Shown piece by piece: positions 46,944 through 55,182 of a DNA stretch of 64,000 bases. Numbering within the stretch: the stretch's first letter is position 1; the number at the start of each line of letters is the position of its first letter. Position numbers and translations under genes: made by a program. The notes beneath the pieces were generated by a model that worked only from the letters and a program-made list of their open reading frames with translations, had not been told where the DNA came from and searched no databases. Origin of the DNA: Burkholderiales bacterium (lineage in GTDB: Bacteria > Pseudomonadota > Gammaproteobacteria > Burkholderiales > Burkholderiaceae_C); assembly GCA_028868895.1 (NCBI GenBank), contig JAGWTP010000005.1, positions 1 to 64,000 of the forward strand, read 5' to 3'.

Positions 46944-48494
46944 TCAGCGCGCCAGCGCGGCCTTCGCCGGCACGCCCAGCCGCTCTTCCGAGAGGTACTG
47001 CAGCCGGTACTGCTCGAACGGCAGGCTGTCGCTGGCCTCGATGCGTTGGCGGTCTTCGACCGACGCCTTCGACAGCGCGACGAAGTGCGCCTGCATGTCG
47101 CTCGTGAACGGCAAGGCGAGCAGCTTGTTGCGCGTCTGCACCGACTGGGCCCGGGTGAAGGCGACGTAGGAACTGTCGAAGTCGCGCGCCATCACGGCCA
47201 GCACGCGCGCCGACGGCGCGACATCGGCGTTGCGCATGGTGGCCTGCGCCTGTGCCAGCGCGTCGCGGTAGCCGGCGCCGCCGTGCAGCGCATCGAGCCT
47301 TGCCGCGATCGGTTCGAGCTGCTGCAGCACCTGCGCGCCCCAGTCCGCCAGCGCCACCTCGGTGCCGGCGCGCTCCAGCCGCAAGCCGGGCTCGCGCCCG
47401 CGCGCGGCCACGCGCTGCTGGTTGCGCGCCAGCGCCTTGATCTCGGCGGGCGTGTCGGGCGGGCTGTCGGCCAGCAGGCAGTGCAGCAGGAACAGGTCGA
47501 GAAAGCGCATCGTCGGCGCGCCGATGCCCACCGGCTCGAACGGGTCGAGGTCCATGCAGCGCACCTCGACGTACTCGACCCCGCGTTCGCGCAGCGCGTG
47601 CAGCGGCCGCTCGCCGGGGAAGATCACGCGCTTCGGGCGGATCGTGCCGTAGAACTCGTTCTCGATCTGCAGCAGGCTCGTGGCGAGCTGGTTGTAGTCG
47701 CCGCCGAGGTTACGGATGCCGATTGCCTCATAGGGCGGATACGGCGTCGTCAGCGCCCCGTGCAGCGATGCGGCGTAACTCTCCAGGCTGTTGTAGCTGA
47801 CCGACAGCGAGGACTGCGCGTCGCTCTGGTAACCCAGCCGCCCCATGCGCAACGACGTGCCGTGCGGCATGTACAGCGTCTGGCCCTTCAGCACCTGCAG
47901 TTCGTGCTCGCGGCCCGCGACGAAGCTCGAACACAGCGCCGGCGACGCGCCGAACAGGTACAGCAGCAGGAACGAATGGCGGCGGAAGTTGCGGATCAGC
48001 CCGAAGTAGTCTTCGGTCGATACGCCCGGCATCGACCAGTTGTAGTGGATGCCCGAGATCGTCTGCATGCGCCGGCCATAGCGGTGGCCCAGTCCCATGC
48101 GGTACACGCTCTTGGCGCGACCCACGTTCGACGACCCGTACACGCCGATCGGAATCGTCTCGTCGGTCGGCAGCCCGCAGGGCATGCTCGACACCCACAG
48201 CATCTCGTCGCCCGCCTCGCGCAGCACGCGGTAGGTGAACTGATGGATCCGCGTGAGCTCCTCCACGCAGGCCGGCGCAGTGGGGTGCACACCGGTGACG
48301 AACTCGAGCTGCGATTCGCTGAAGTCGGTGGTGATGTTCGGGTGCGTCAGCGCCGAGCCGAGCGCCGCCGGGTGCGGCGTCAGCGCCAGGCTGCCGTCGG
48401 GGCGCGAGCGCAGGCTTTCCTTCTCGACGCCACGCCGCATCTCGCTCAGGCGGGCCTCGGGCAGCGCGCGCAAGCGTTCGTTCAAACCGCCCAT
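46944..48494 (-). CDS. gshA: Glutamate-cysteine ligase
   Basis: This 516-residue enzyme of the E. coli (proteobacterial) GshA type makes gamma-glutamylcysteine, the first step to glutathione. It has RRGVEKESLR at the N-terminus, and DFSESQLEFVTGV and SGIHYNWSMP in the active-site region. YLFGASPALCSSF and YVEVRCMDLDPFEPVGI are also present. The ATG at 48494 has an AAGGAGA ribosome-binding site a few bases upstream. Glutathione also serves arsenic reduction pathways nearby, but no operon link is seen. Confidence 0.95.
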   Translation of the reverse strand: MGGLNERLRALPEARLSEMRRGVEKESLRSRPDGSLALTPHPAALGSALTHPNITTDFSESQLEFVTGVHPTAPACVEELTRIHQFTYRVLREAGDEMLWVSSMPCGLPTDETIPIGVYGSSNVGRAKSVYRMGLGHRYGRRMQTISGIHYNWSMPGVSTEDYFGLIRNFRRHSFLLLYLFGASPALCSSFVAGREHELQVLKGQTLYMPHGTSLRMGRLGYQSDAQSSLSVSYNSLESYAASLHGALTTPYPPYEAIGIRNLGGDYNQLATSLLQIENEFYGTIRPKRVIFPGERPLHALRERGVEYVEVRCMDLDPFEPVGIGAPTMRFLDLFLLHCLLADSPPDTPAEIKALARNQQRVAARGREPGLRLERAGTEVALADWGAQVLQQLEPIAARLDALHGGAGYRDALAQAQATMRNADVAPSARVLAVMARDFDSSYVAFTRAQSVQTRNKLLALPFTSDMQAHFVALSKASVEDRQRIEASDSLPFEQYRLQYLSEERLGVPAKAALAR

Positions 48495-48667
48495 GCAATG
48501 TCTCCTTGAAACGTTCTTGGTGGGGACAGTAACAGAGCTTTGCAGGCCACGCCGGCGCAGGCCCAAAGCCCGCCCGCGGCCGGCCGAATGCACCCGCCGG
48601 CGATCGAGCGCCCTGCGCTTTGGGCCGAGGCACACAATCATGGCCCGACCCCGCCAGGAGACCCGCG

Positions 48668-49597
48668 ATGAAGATCCGAGAAGTTGCCACCGGCCTGCAG
48701 TTCCCCGAAGGCCCGATCGCGATGCGCGACGGCTCGGTGCTGCTGGTGGAGATCGCCCGCGGCACGCTCAGCCGCGTCACGCCGGACGGCCGCATCCACG
48801 TCGTCGCCGACCTGGGCGGCGGGCCCAACGGCGCGGCGATCGGGCCCGACGGCGCGGTCTACGTCTGCAACAACGGCGGCTTTCGCTGGCGCACCGAAAC
48901 CGATGGCACGCACCGGCCGGCCGGCCAGGCCGAAGACTATTCGGGCGGGCGCATCGAGCGCGTCGACCTGGCCACCGGCCGGTTCGAGCGGCTGTACGAA
49001 AGTGTCGAGGGCCTGGCGCTGCGCGGCCCCAACGACATCGTCTTCGATGCCCACGGTGGCTTCTATTTCACCGACCTGGGCAAGTTTCGCAGGACCGAGA
49101 TCGACCTGGGCGGCGTGTTCTACGGCCGCGGCGACGGCAGTGCGGCCCGCGTGATCGCGCGCCCGGTGATCACGCCCAACGGCATCGCGCTCTCGCCCGA
49201 CGGCAACACGCTGTACTACGCCGAGACCGAAGGCGCGCGCGTCTGGGCCTACGACATCGCTGCGCCCGGTCAGGTGCGCAAGGACGGCTGGCCGTCGCCG
49301 AACGGCGCGCGCATGGTCACCGCGTCGCCCGGCAACCACTGGCAGCGTTTCGACTCGATGGCGGTCGACGCTTTCGGCAACCTGTGCGTGGCCACGCTGA
49401 TGCACGGCGGCATCAGCATCGTGTCGCCCGACGGCAGCATGACCAGCCACGTGCCGCTGCCCGATCGTTTCACGACCAACATCTGCTTCGGCGGGCGCGA
49501 CCTGCGCACCGCGTACGTCACGCTGTCGGGCAGCGGGCGCCTGATCGCGATCGACGACTGGCCGGTGCCGGGGCTGGCCCTGAATCACGAGGCTTGA
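48668..49597 (+). CDS. SMP-30/gluconolactonase-family protein
   Basis: This 309-residue six-bladed beta-propeller probably hydrolyses a sugar lactone. Motifs include GLQFPEGPIAMRDGS (the metal-binding Glu), GPNGAAIGPDG, LRGPNDIVFDAHGGFYFTDLGK (the metal-binding Asn and Asp) and ITPNGIALSPDGNTLYYAET. The ATG 48668 has a GGAG-like site upstream. It is followed 32 bases later by the arsenic operon, to which it probably does not belong functionally. The specific substrate is unknown. Confidence 0.85.
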   Translation: MKIREVATGLQFPEGPIAMRDGSVLLVEIARGTLSRVTPDGRIHVVADLGGGPNGAAIGPDGAVYVCNNGGFRWRTETDGTHRPAGQAEDYSGGRIERVDLATGRFERLYESVEGLALRGPNDIVFDAHGGFYFTDLGKFRRTEIDLGGVFYGRGDGSAARVIARPVITPNGIALSPDGNTLYYAETEGARVWAYDIAAPGQVRKDGWPSPNGARMVTASPGNHWQRFDSMAVDAFGNLCVATLMHGGISIVSPDGSMTSHVPLPDRFTTNICFGGRDLRTAYVTLSGSGRLIAIDDWPVPGLALNHEA

Positions 49598-49622
49598 CAC
49601 AGTTCCATGATTCGATGATCAT
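49594..49622 (+). promoter_or_regulatory. arsR promoter (-35 TTGACA, -10 GATCAT)
   Basis: A perfect TTGACA at 49594-49599 is followed after 17 bases by GATCAT at 49617-49622. The expected start of transcription is at about 49629, which is the A of the arsR ATG, so the message would be leaderless. The -10 lies wholly inside the 32-bp palindrome. Confidence 0.55.
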
Positions 49623-49634
49623 CGAATCATGGAA
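49603..49634. promoter_or_regulatory. Perfect 32-bp palindrome, probable ArsR operator
   Basis: The left arm TTCCATGATTCGATGA (49603-49618) and right arm TCATCGAATCATGGAA (49619-49634) are exact inverted repeats with no spacer. The site covers the -10 region and the first six bases of arsR. A dimeric ArsR bound here would block RNA polymerase and the start of its own gene. The arms share the ATTCGATGA/TCATCGAAT core length of many ArsR/SmtB operators. Confidence 0.75.
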
Positions 49635-49958
49635 GAGACCGATGTCGTCGCTGCGCTTGCCGCACTGGCCCAGCCGAGCCGGTTGCGGGCGTTCCGCACG
49701 CTGATCGTCGCCGGCCCGCTCGGCCTCACGCCCGGCGCGATCGGCGAAGAGCTGGGCGTGGCCGCCACCACGCTGTCGTTCCACCTCAAGGAGCTCGTGC
49801 ATGCCGGCCTGATCACCCAGCAGCGCGACGGCCGCAACCTGATCTACCGCGCCGCCTACGAGCGCATGAACGCGGTGCTGGCCTACCTCACCGCCCACTG
49901 CTGCCAGGGCACGGATTGCCTGGAAACGACACCGCGCAATGCCTGCGCCACCTGCTGA
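49629..49958 (+). CDS. arsR: ArsR-family arsenic-responsive repressor
   Basis: This 109-residue winged-helix repressor has a helix-turn-helix (IGEELGVAATTLSFHLKELVHAGLI) followed by the wing QQRDGRNLIYRA. The classical ELCVC metal site of helix 3 is missing. Instead, C-terminal cysteines lie at 91, 92, 97, 106 and 109 (CCQGTDC...CATC), as in ArsR types where arsenite binds in the C-terminal region, for instance Acidithiobacillus ArsR with a CC-x5-C site. It heads the arsR-arsI-arsC-acr3 operon and probably represses itself through the 32-bp palindrome. Confidence 0.9.
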   Translation: MEETDVVAALAALAQPSRLRAFRTLIVAGPLGLTPGAIGEELGVAATTLSFHLKELVHAGLITQQRDGRNLIYRAAYERMNAVLAYLTAHCCQGTDCLETTPRNACATC

Positions 49959-49972
49959 AACGGAGCCCCGCC

Positions 49973-50458
49973 ATGAAGCGCTTTCACCTGCACCTGCACG
50001 TCGACGACCTCGCCACCAACATCGGCTTCTACTCCCGGCTGTTCGCCACCGAGCCGACCCGGGTCGAGACCGATTACGCCAAGTGGATGCTGCAGGAACC
50101 GCCGGTGAACTTCGCCATCTCGACCCGTGGCAGCCGCGCCGGCATCGACCACCTGGGCATCCAGACCGACGACCCGGCCGAGCTCGCCGCGATGAAGGCG
50201 CGCGCCCAAGCCGCCGACCTGGCGCTGCGCGACGAGGGTGTGGGCACGTGCTGCTACGCGCGCAGCGAAAAGCACTGGATCACCGACCCGCAAGGCATCG
50301 CCTGGGAGCACTTCCACACGCTCGAGAACATCCCGGTGTTCCATGAAGCCGCGCCGGCTTCGACCGGCGCCGAACGCGTGCTGGCCGAGTCCGGGCCGGC
50401 CGCGCCGCGCGGTCGGCCGGTCGGCGTCGCCGTCAAGCCCGCCGGCAACTGCTGCTGA
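49973..50458 (+). CDS. arsI: ArsI/CadI-type VOC protein, likely C-As lyase
   Basis: This 161-residue vicinal-oxygen-chelate protein opens KRFHLHLHVDDLATNIGFYSRLF. The metal ligands are His in the first strand, His60 (GIDHLG) and Glu112 (AWEHFH). The vicinal pair Cys93-Cys94 (GTCCYA) is the diagnostic arsenic-binding site of ArsI. ArsI cleaves the carbon-arsenic bond of trivalent methylated or aryl arsenicals. The C-terminal 40 residues are extra and end in NCC. It lies 14 bases after arsR. Confidence 0.85.
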   Translation: MKRFHLHLHVDDLATNIGFYSRLFATEPTRVETDYAKWMLQEPPVNFAISTRGSRAGIDHLGIQTDDPAELAAMKARAQAADLALRDEGVGTCCYARSEKHWITDPQGIAWEHFHTLENIPVFHEAAPASTGAERVLAESGPAAPRGRPVGVAVKPAGNCC

Positions 50459-50468
50459 CGGAGTTGCC

Positions 50469-50963
50469 GTGCCCGACCCGGTCCGTCATGTCCTGTTCGT
50501 CTGCACCGGCAACTCGGCGCGCTCGATCCTGGCCGAGGGCCTGTTGAACCACCTCGGCGCACCGCGCTTCGAGGCGCACTCGGCCGGCAGCCACCCGACC
50601 GGCACCGTCAACCCGCACGCGCTGGCGACGCTCGAGGCCTTGCGCATCCCCACCGACGGCTACCGCAGCAAGAACTGGAACGAGTTCGCGCAGCCCGGTG
50701 CGCCCAGGCTCGACTTCGTCCTCACCGTCTGCGACAACGCTGCCGGCGAGGCCTGCCCGTTCTGGCCGGGCCGGCCGGCCACGGCCCATTGGGGCGTGCC
50801 CGACCCGGCCGCGGTGCGCGGCAGCGACGACGAAACGACGCGCGCCTTCATGGCCGCCGCACTGACATTGAAGCGACGCATCGAACTGATGCTGGCGCTG
50901 CCGATCGAGCGCCTGGACGCGATCGCGATCCGGCGCGAACTGGCGCTGATCGGCACGCGTTGA
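50469..50963 (+). CDS. arsC: Arsenate reductase, low-molecular-weight phosphatase family
   Basis: This 164-residue protein reduces arsenate to arsenite using the LMW-PTP fold. The catalytic loop VLFVCTGNSARS starts near residue 8, and the segment GVPDPA contains the general acid. Also seen are HSAGSHPTGTVNPHAL and VLTVCDNAAGEACPFWPG with the second cysteine. The GTG at 50469 (VPDPVRHVLFVC) is 10 bases after arsI. The cysteine pattern suggests a thioredoxin-linked type, but glutaredoxin linkage is possible. Confidence 0.92.
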   Translation: MPDPVRHVLFVCTGNSARSILAEGLLNHLGAPRFEAHSAGSHPTGTVNPHALATLEALRIPTDGYRSKNWNEFAQPGAPRLDFVLTVCDNAAGEACPFWPGRPATAHWGVPDPAAVRGSDDETTRAFMAAALTLKRRIELMLALPIERLDAIAIRRELALIGTR

Positions 50964-50982
50964 GGGTCGCGAGCCGCCGCCG

Positions 50983-52059
50983 ATGAACCCCGCCGCCCAC
51001 ACCCTGCCCGCGCCCGCACCCACCGCGCCGATGAGCCGGTTCGAGCGCACTCTGTCGGTGTGGGTGTTCGCCTGCATCGTCGTGGGCATCGCGCTCGGCC
51101 GGTTCTTTCCGGTCGCGTTCCAGGCGGTCGGCCGGATGAATGTCGCGCAGGTCAACCTGCCGGTGGGCCTGCTGATCTGGGTGATGATCGTGCCGATGCT
51201 GCTGAAGGTCGACTTCGCGGCGCTGCACCAGGTCGGCCGGCACTGGCGCGGCATCGGCATCACGCTGTTCGTCAACTGGGCGGTCAAGCCGTTCTCGATG
51301 GCCTTGCTCGGCTACGTGTTCATCCGCCACGTCTTCGCGCCCTATTTGCCGCCCGACCAGCTCGACAGCTACGTCGCCGGCCTGATCCTGCTGGCTGCCG
51401 CGCCGTGTACCGCGATGGTGTTCGTGTGGAGCCGCCTGACCCACGGCGACCCGCTGTTCACGTTGTCGCAGGTGGCGCTGAACGACACGATCATGGTGTT
51501 CGCGTTCGCGCCCGTCGTCGCGCTGCTGCTCGGCCTGTCGTCGATCACCGTGCCCTGGGCGACGCTGATCACCTCGGTGGTGCTGTACATCGTCGTCCCG
51601 GTGGCGATCGCGCAGCTCTGGCGGCGTGCGCTGCTGCGCCGCGGGCCGGACGCACTCGAAGCCGCGCTGCACGCGATCGGCCCGTGGTCGATCGGCGCGC
51701 TGCTCGTCACGCTGGTGCTGCTGTTCGCGTTCCAGGGCGAGGCCATCCTGCGCCAGCCGCTCGTCATCGCGATGCTGGCAGTGCCGATCCTGATCCAGGT
51801 CTTCTTCAACGCCGCGCTGGCCTACGGGCTGAACCGCCGCGCCGGCGAGTCGCATGCGGTGGCTTGCCCGTCGGCGCTGATCGGCGCGTCGAACTTCTTC
51901 GAGCTGGCGGTGGCCGCGGCGATCAGCCTGTTCGGCTTCGACTCGGGCGCCGCGCTCGCCACCGTGGTCGGGGTTCTGATCGAGGTGCCGGTGATGCTGC
52001 TGGTGGTGCAGCTGGTGAATCGCAGCAAGGGCTGGTACGAAGCCGGCCTGCGGCGTTGA
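50983..52059 (+). CDS. acr3: ACR3-family arsenite efflux permease
   Basis: This 358-residue membrane protein with ten hydrophobic segments extrudes arsenite. It has GIALGRFFPVAFQAVGRMNVAQVNLPVGLLIWVMIVPML (conserved early region), the essential cysteine in AAPCTAMVFVWSRL near residue 140 and a second motif LIGASNFFELAVAAAISLFG. It is the last gene of the operon and ends before the convergent secreted protein. A short cytosolic leader precedes the first segment; an internal ATG in the same frame (MSRFERTLSVW) is an alternative start. Confidence 0.94.
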   Translation: MNPAAHTLPAPAPTAPMSRFERTLSVWVFACIVVGIALGRFFPVAFQAVGRMNVAQVNLPVGLLIWVMIVPMLLKVDFAALHQVGRHWRGIGITLFVNWAVKPFSMALLGYVFIRHVFAPYLPPDQLDSYVAGLILLAAAPCTAMVFVWSRLTHGDPLFTLSQVALNDTIMVFAFAPVVALLLGLSSITVPWATLITSVVLYIVVPVAIAQLWRRALLRRGPDALEAALHAIGPWSIGALLVTLVLLFAFQGEAILRQPLVIAMLAVPILIQVFFNAALAYGLNRRAGESHAVACPSALIGASNFFELAVAAAISLFGFDSGAALATVVGVLIEVPVMLLVVQLVNRSKGWYEAGLRR

Positions 52060-52111
52060 GGCCATCGATCGCGCGCCGCGTCACCGGCCCCGCGCCGCCG
52101 CCGGCTGCGCC

Positions 52112-52894
52112 TCAATCCGCCGACGGATCGATCTCGTCGTTGACGTCGACCAGCGCGTAGCCCGCGGGCACCGGCGGCAGCGCGCCTGGCCGTGCCGGCG
52201 CAGCGCCATCGACCGCCCGGTCGACGGCATCGAGGCGAAACACCTCGACCGGCGTGCCGTCGGCGTCGACGATCGCGACCGGCAGGCCCCACGCCGCCGA
52301 CCAGCACACCAGCGTGCGGCGCGGCTGCGACTGCGTGCGCAGCAGTGCGCGCCAGGTGCAGCCCTGGGCCTGGATGCCCGGCGGCGCATCGACGGCCTCG
52401 ATCCGGTACGGCTCCTTCGGCGGCTCGACCACATGCGCCAGGCCGAAGGCGTCGGCATAGACGCCGATGCGGTGCAGGTTGGTGCGCGAAACGTCGGCGG
52501 CGATCCGGCGCCGGTGGTCGAGCAGCCGGTAGCGGGTCTCGCCGCCGGCGGTGGTGACGCCGAACAGGTCGATCGCCGCGTCGGTGCGACGGTGCAGGTA
52601 GCCCGTGCCGGCGCGCCAGGCCTCGAGCACGTGGCGCGTGCCCCGGCCGTCGACGTAGTGGGCCCGGAAGTGCACGTCGGCCGGCGCGGCGTCGACCGCA
52701 AAGGCCTGCGCCCAGAGCATCGGCGCGGCGGCGGCCTTCGGCTTCGAGGCCGCCACCGGCGGCGCCGCCGATGCGGCCATGGCGGTCATCGCCAAGGTCA
52801 CCGCCGCAGTCACCGAAGCCACGGTGGTCACGCCAAGCGTGGCCCCGCGTGCGGCGCCGCCCGGCATGCCGCCGGCGCGCCGAACGCTCTTCAT
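52112..52894 (-). CDS. Secreted protein of unknown function, coupled to the phosphodiesterase
   Basis: This 260-residue exported protein has a long signal segment ending ASAAPPVAA. The mature part is Ala/Arg-rich and beta-rich (FRAHYVDGRGTRHVLEAWRAGTGYLHRRTDAAIDLFG), with FGVTTAGGETRYRLLDHRRR. I recognise no domain. Its ATG overlaps the phosphodiesterase stop, so the two are made together. The C-terminus ends with VDVNDEIDPSAD. It could bind, activate or anchor the phosphodiesterase or process its product; this is inference. Confidence 0.75.
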   Translation of the reverse strand: MKSVRRAGGMPGGAARGATLGVTTVASVTAAVTLAMTAMAASAAPPVAASKPKAAAAPMLWAQAFAVDAAPADVHFRAHYVDGRGTRHVLEAWRAGTGYLHRRTDAAIDLFGVTTAGGETRYRLLDHRRRIAADVSRTNLHRIGVYADAFGLAHVVEPPKEPYRIEAVDAPPGIQAQGCTWRALLRTQSQPRRTLVCWSAAWGLPVAIVDADGTPVEVFRLDAVDRAVDGAAPARPGALPPVPAGYALVDVNDEIDPSAD

Positions 52895-54939
52895 TGCCGC
52901 ACCGCCTTGGCCTTGTCGAAGTAGGTGTAGCTCTTGCCGTCGGGCGCGTTCAGCACCTTGGTGGACAGCGTGAAGTGGTAGCTCGTGCGCGCAGCGTCGA
53001 CGCTGCCGCCGGCCGGGTCGGAGGGGTTCAGCACGGTCAGGCCGCCGACCACCGAGCTCGCCACCGAGCCGGCACTCACGCTGCCCGCATCGCAGTTCTT
53101 GCCGGCGGACTGCAGCGCTTCGAGCAGCGGGCGGCCGTCGGCGCCGGGCAGGCTCAGGCCGAGGATGGCCGCGGCGGTGGGCGCCACGTCGACATTGCCC
53201 GACGGGCACACGTCGAGGTAGCCGGCCTTGAAGTCCGGGCCGGCCGCGAACAGGCTGTTGTGCACGTCGCGCACGCCGAACGAGCCGTGCATGCCGCGGT
53301 TGTTGAAGAAGCTCTCGTACTCGGTGCCGGGCAGGCCGGGGTTGCCGGCGGTGACGGCGTTCTCGTCGTCGTCGAAGCTGACCATCAGGTCGGGGTTGCG
53401 CAGCGTGGTGCCGGCACCCTCGGTGCGGATCAGCGTCATCGGCAAGGTGCCGGGCACGGCGCCGTAGCGGCTGGCGACGAAGACCGCGCCGTATTGCTTG
53501 CGGCTTTGCAGCGCCTTGACGATCGCGGCCAGGCGCGCCGGGTCGTGGTCGGGCAGGTAGACGTAGTCGGAGCCACCGTTGGCGGCGATCACGGTGGCGT
53601 CGGCCGGCAGCGCGGCCGGGATCGCGTAGCTGCGGGTCGAGTACTTCTGCCCCACCTTGCCGCAGACCGAGCCGTCGGCGTCGACCTGGTCCGGGTAGGT
53701 CTTGCTGCCGTCGGCCTTGATGCCACCGAGCACCGGGTCGTAGGCGCAGCCGCCGCCGTCGTACACGTGGGCGATGCCGGCCTTCGTGAGCAGGTCGGCG
53801 GTGCGCGTGTCGCCCGACACCGAGTAGCCGCTCGGGTCGACCGCGCCGACCGCGCCGCTGCCGTCGGCCGCGCCGGTCAGGCCGCGCAGCGGGAAGAACG
53901 CCGGGTCGCCCGCGACCGTGGTGTGGCCGTGGTCGGAGACCACGATCACGTCGGTGCGGTCCTGCAGGCCCAGCGCCTTGAGCTGCGCCATCAGCTTGCC
54001 GAGCAGCTTGTCCTGGCTGCTCAGCGCCGACAGGTAGGCCGGCGCGCCGGGGCCGTAGTTGTGCTCGGTGCTGTCGGGGTTGCGGAACCACACCAGCGAC
54101 AGGTCCGGGTCCTTCTTCGGCAGGATGTAGTTCAGGTACACGTCCATCATGTATTCGTTGGCCGTGTTGTAGGGCGAGCCCTGCAGGCTGCGCGGGTCCT
54201 TGCTCACGCCGTCGGCCAGGTTCACGAACGCCGTGCCGGTGGCCGCGGTCGGGTCGCCGTTGGTGGCGCTCAGCGCGAGGGCGCTGCCGTAGTTCACGGT
54301 GCTGAGCTTGGGCAGCACGTAGCCGGCGCCTTGCAGGTCTTTGGCGAACGCCAGCGGGAACGCGAACTTCTCGTCGAAGATCACGCCCTTGGCGGTGCCG
54401 TTGGCGGTGTCGGCCGCGTAGTCGGCGTAGTCCTGGATGAACGCGGCGCCCGACTTGCCGACCGCCGCAGTGGTCAGCCCTGCGGCCTGCGCGGCCTGGA
54501 ACAGCGAACCCACGAGATACAGCTTGTTGGCGTAGTAGGCGTTGAGCGCGTTCAGCACGCCGTAGTCTTCGGTGAAGACGGGGTTGTTGAAGTTCAGCGT
54601 GTTGCCGGCCGAGTCCTTGCCACTCGGGCCGCTCTGGTACAGCGTGTTGCCGTAGAAGCCGTGCGTGCCGGGGTAGGCGCCGGTGGCGAACGCCGAGGCG
54701 TTCATCATCGTGAAGGTCGGGAACACCGCGTGGTTGTCGCTGAAGTTCACGCCCTGGCTGTCGCGCAGTGCGGCCAGGTTCGGCGTGTTGGCGGCGTTCA
54801 CCGAGTCCGGGCGCAACCCGTCCCAGACGAAGATGATGACCTTCTTCTTCGCCGCCACCGGGGCTTTGGTGTCCGATGAGCCGAGGGCGCACGCCGACAG
54901 CAGCGCCACGGCGCTCAATACGATCAGGGGTCTTTTCAT
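52891..54939 (-). CDS. Alkaline-phosphatase-superfamily phosphodiesterase/nucleotide pyrophosphatase lipoprotein
   Basis: This 682-residue exported protein has a lipobox signal (MKRPLIVLSAVALLSAC) and then VIIFVWDGLRPDSVNAANTPNLAAL, the metal site of type I phosphodiesterase. The nucleophile threonine lies in VFPTFTMMNASAFATG. The second metal cluster is VIVVSDHGHTTVAG with the Asp-His-x-His pattern, and a late His is in GMHGSFGVRDVHN. It should hydrolyse phosphodiester or pyrophosphate bonds outside the inner membrane. A Pho-box-like promoter precedes it, so phosphate scavenging is likely. Confidence 0.88.
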   Translation of the reverse strand: MKRPLIVLSAVALLSACALGSSDTKAPVAAKKKVIIFVWDGLRPDSVNAANTPNLAALRDSQGVNFSDNHAVFPTFTMMNASAFATGAYPGTHGFYGNTLYQSGPSGKDSAGNTLNFNNPVFTEDYGVLNALNAYYANKLYLVGSLFQAAQAAGLTTAAVGKSGAAFIQDYADYAADTANGTAKGVIFDEKFAFPLAFAKDLQGAGYVLPKLSTVNYGSALALSATNGDPTAATGTAFVNLADGVSKDPRSLQGSPYNTANEYMMDVYLNYILPKKDPDLSLVWFRNPDSTEHNYGPGAPAYLSALSSQDKLLGKLMAQLKALGLQDRTDVIVVSDHGHTTVAGDPAFFPLRGLTGAADGSGAVGAVDPSGYSVSGDTRTADLLTKAGIAHVYDGGGCAYDPVLGGIKADGSKTYPDQVDADGSVCGKVGQKYSTRSYAIPAALPADATVIAANGGSDYVYLPDHDPARLAAIVKALQSRKQYGAVFVASRYGAVPGTLPMTLIRTEGAGTTLRNPDLMVSFDDDENAVTAGNPGLPGTEYESFFNNRGMHGSFGVRDVHNSLFAAGPDFKAGYLDVCPSGNVDVAPTAAAILGLSLPGADGRPLLEALQSAGKNCDAGSVSAGSVASSVVGGLTVLNPSDPAGGSVDAARTSYHFTLSTKVLNAPDGKSYTYFDKAKAVRQ

Positions 54940-54995
54940 GCGAGTCCTTCGAGTTGAATGCTGGGCCGCGTCGTGACGACAACGGCAAGCCTCGC

Positions 54996-55029
54996 ATTAC
55001 AAGGTGCGAACGCGACAAATTCGTGACAG
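54996..55029 (-). promoter_or_regulatory. Pho-box-like promoter of the phosphodiesterase operon
   Basis: On the minus strand CTGTCAC-GAAT-TTGTCGC (55029-55012) matches the two 7-base repeats and 4-base spacer of the PhoB box (CTGTCAT type). Ten bases downstream lies TGTAAT (55001-54996), the -10 position expected for a PhoB-activated promoter. The ATG is 57 bases after the -10. The plus-strand divergent gene begins beyond the box and might share it. Confidence 0.6.
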
Positions 55030-55182
55030 CACGGCAGGCCATGGTCTGGAGGCTTGCCTGTGGTCACAATCGCAGCCACTCCTCACGTCAGCCGGGAGCG
55101 TCGATGCGCAATGCTGCGAGTGCCGACTCGACTGAACCGCGACCGGCCGTCAAGAATCGACACCACACGAGACGCCTTGCAG

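Noticed and set aside
49603-49634. Palindrome as terminator of the SMP-30 gene
   Set aside because: It is AT-rich with no T-run after it, and it overlaps the arsR promoter and start codon, so an operator is more likely.
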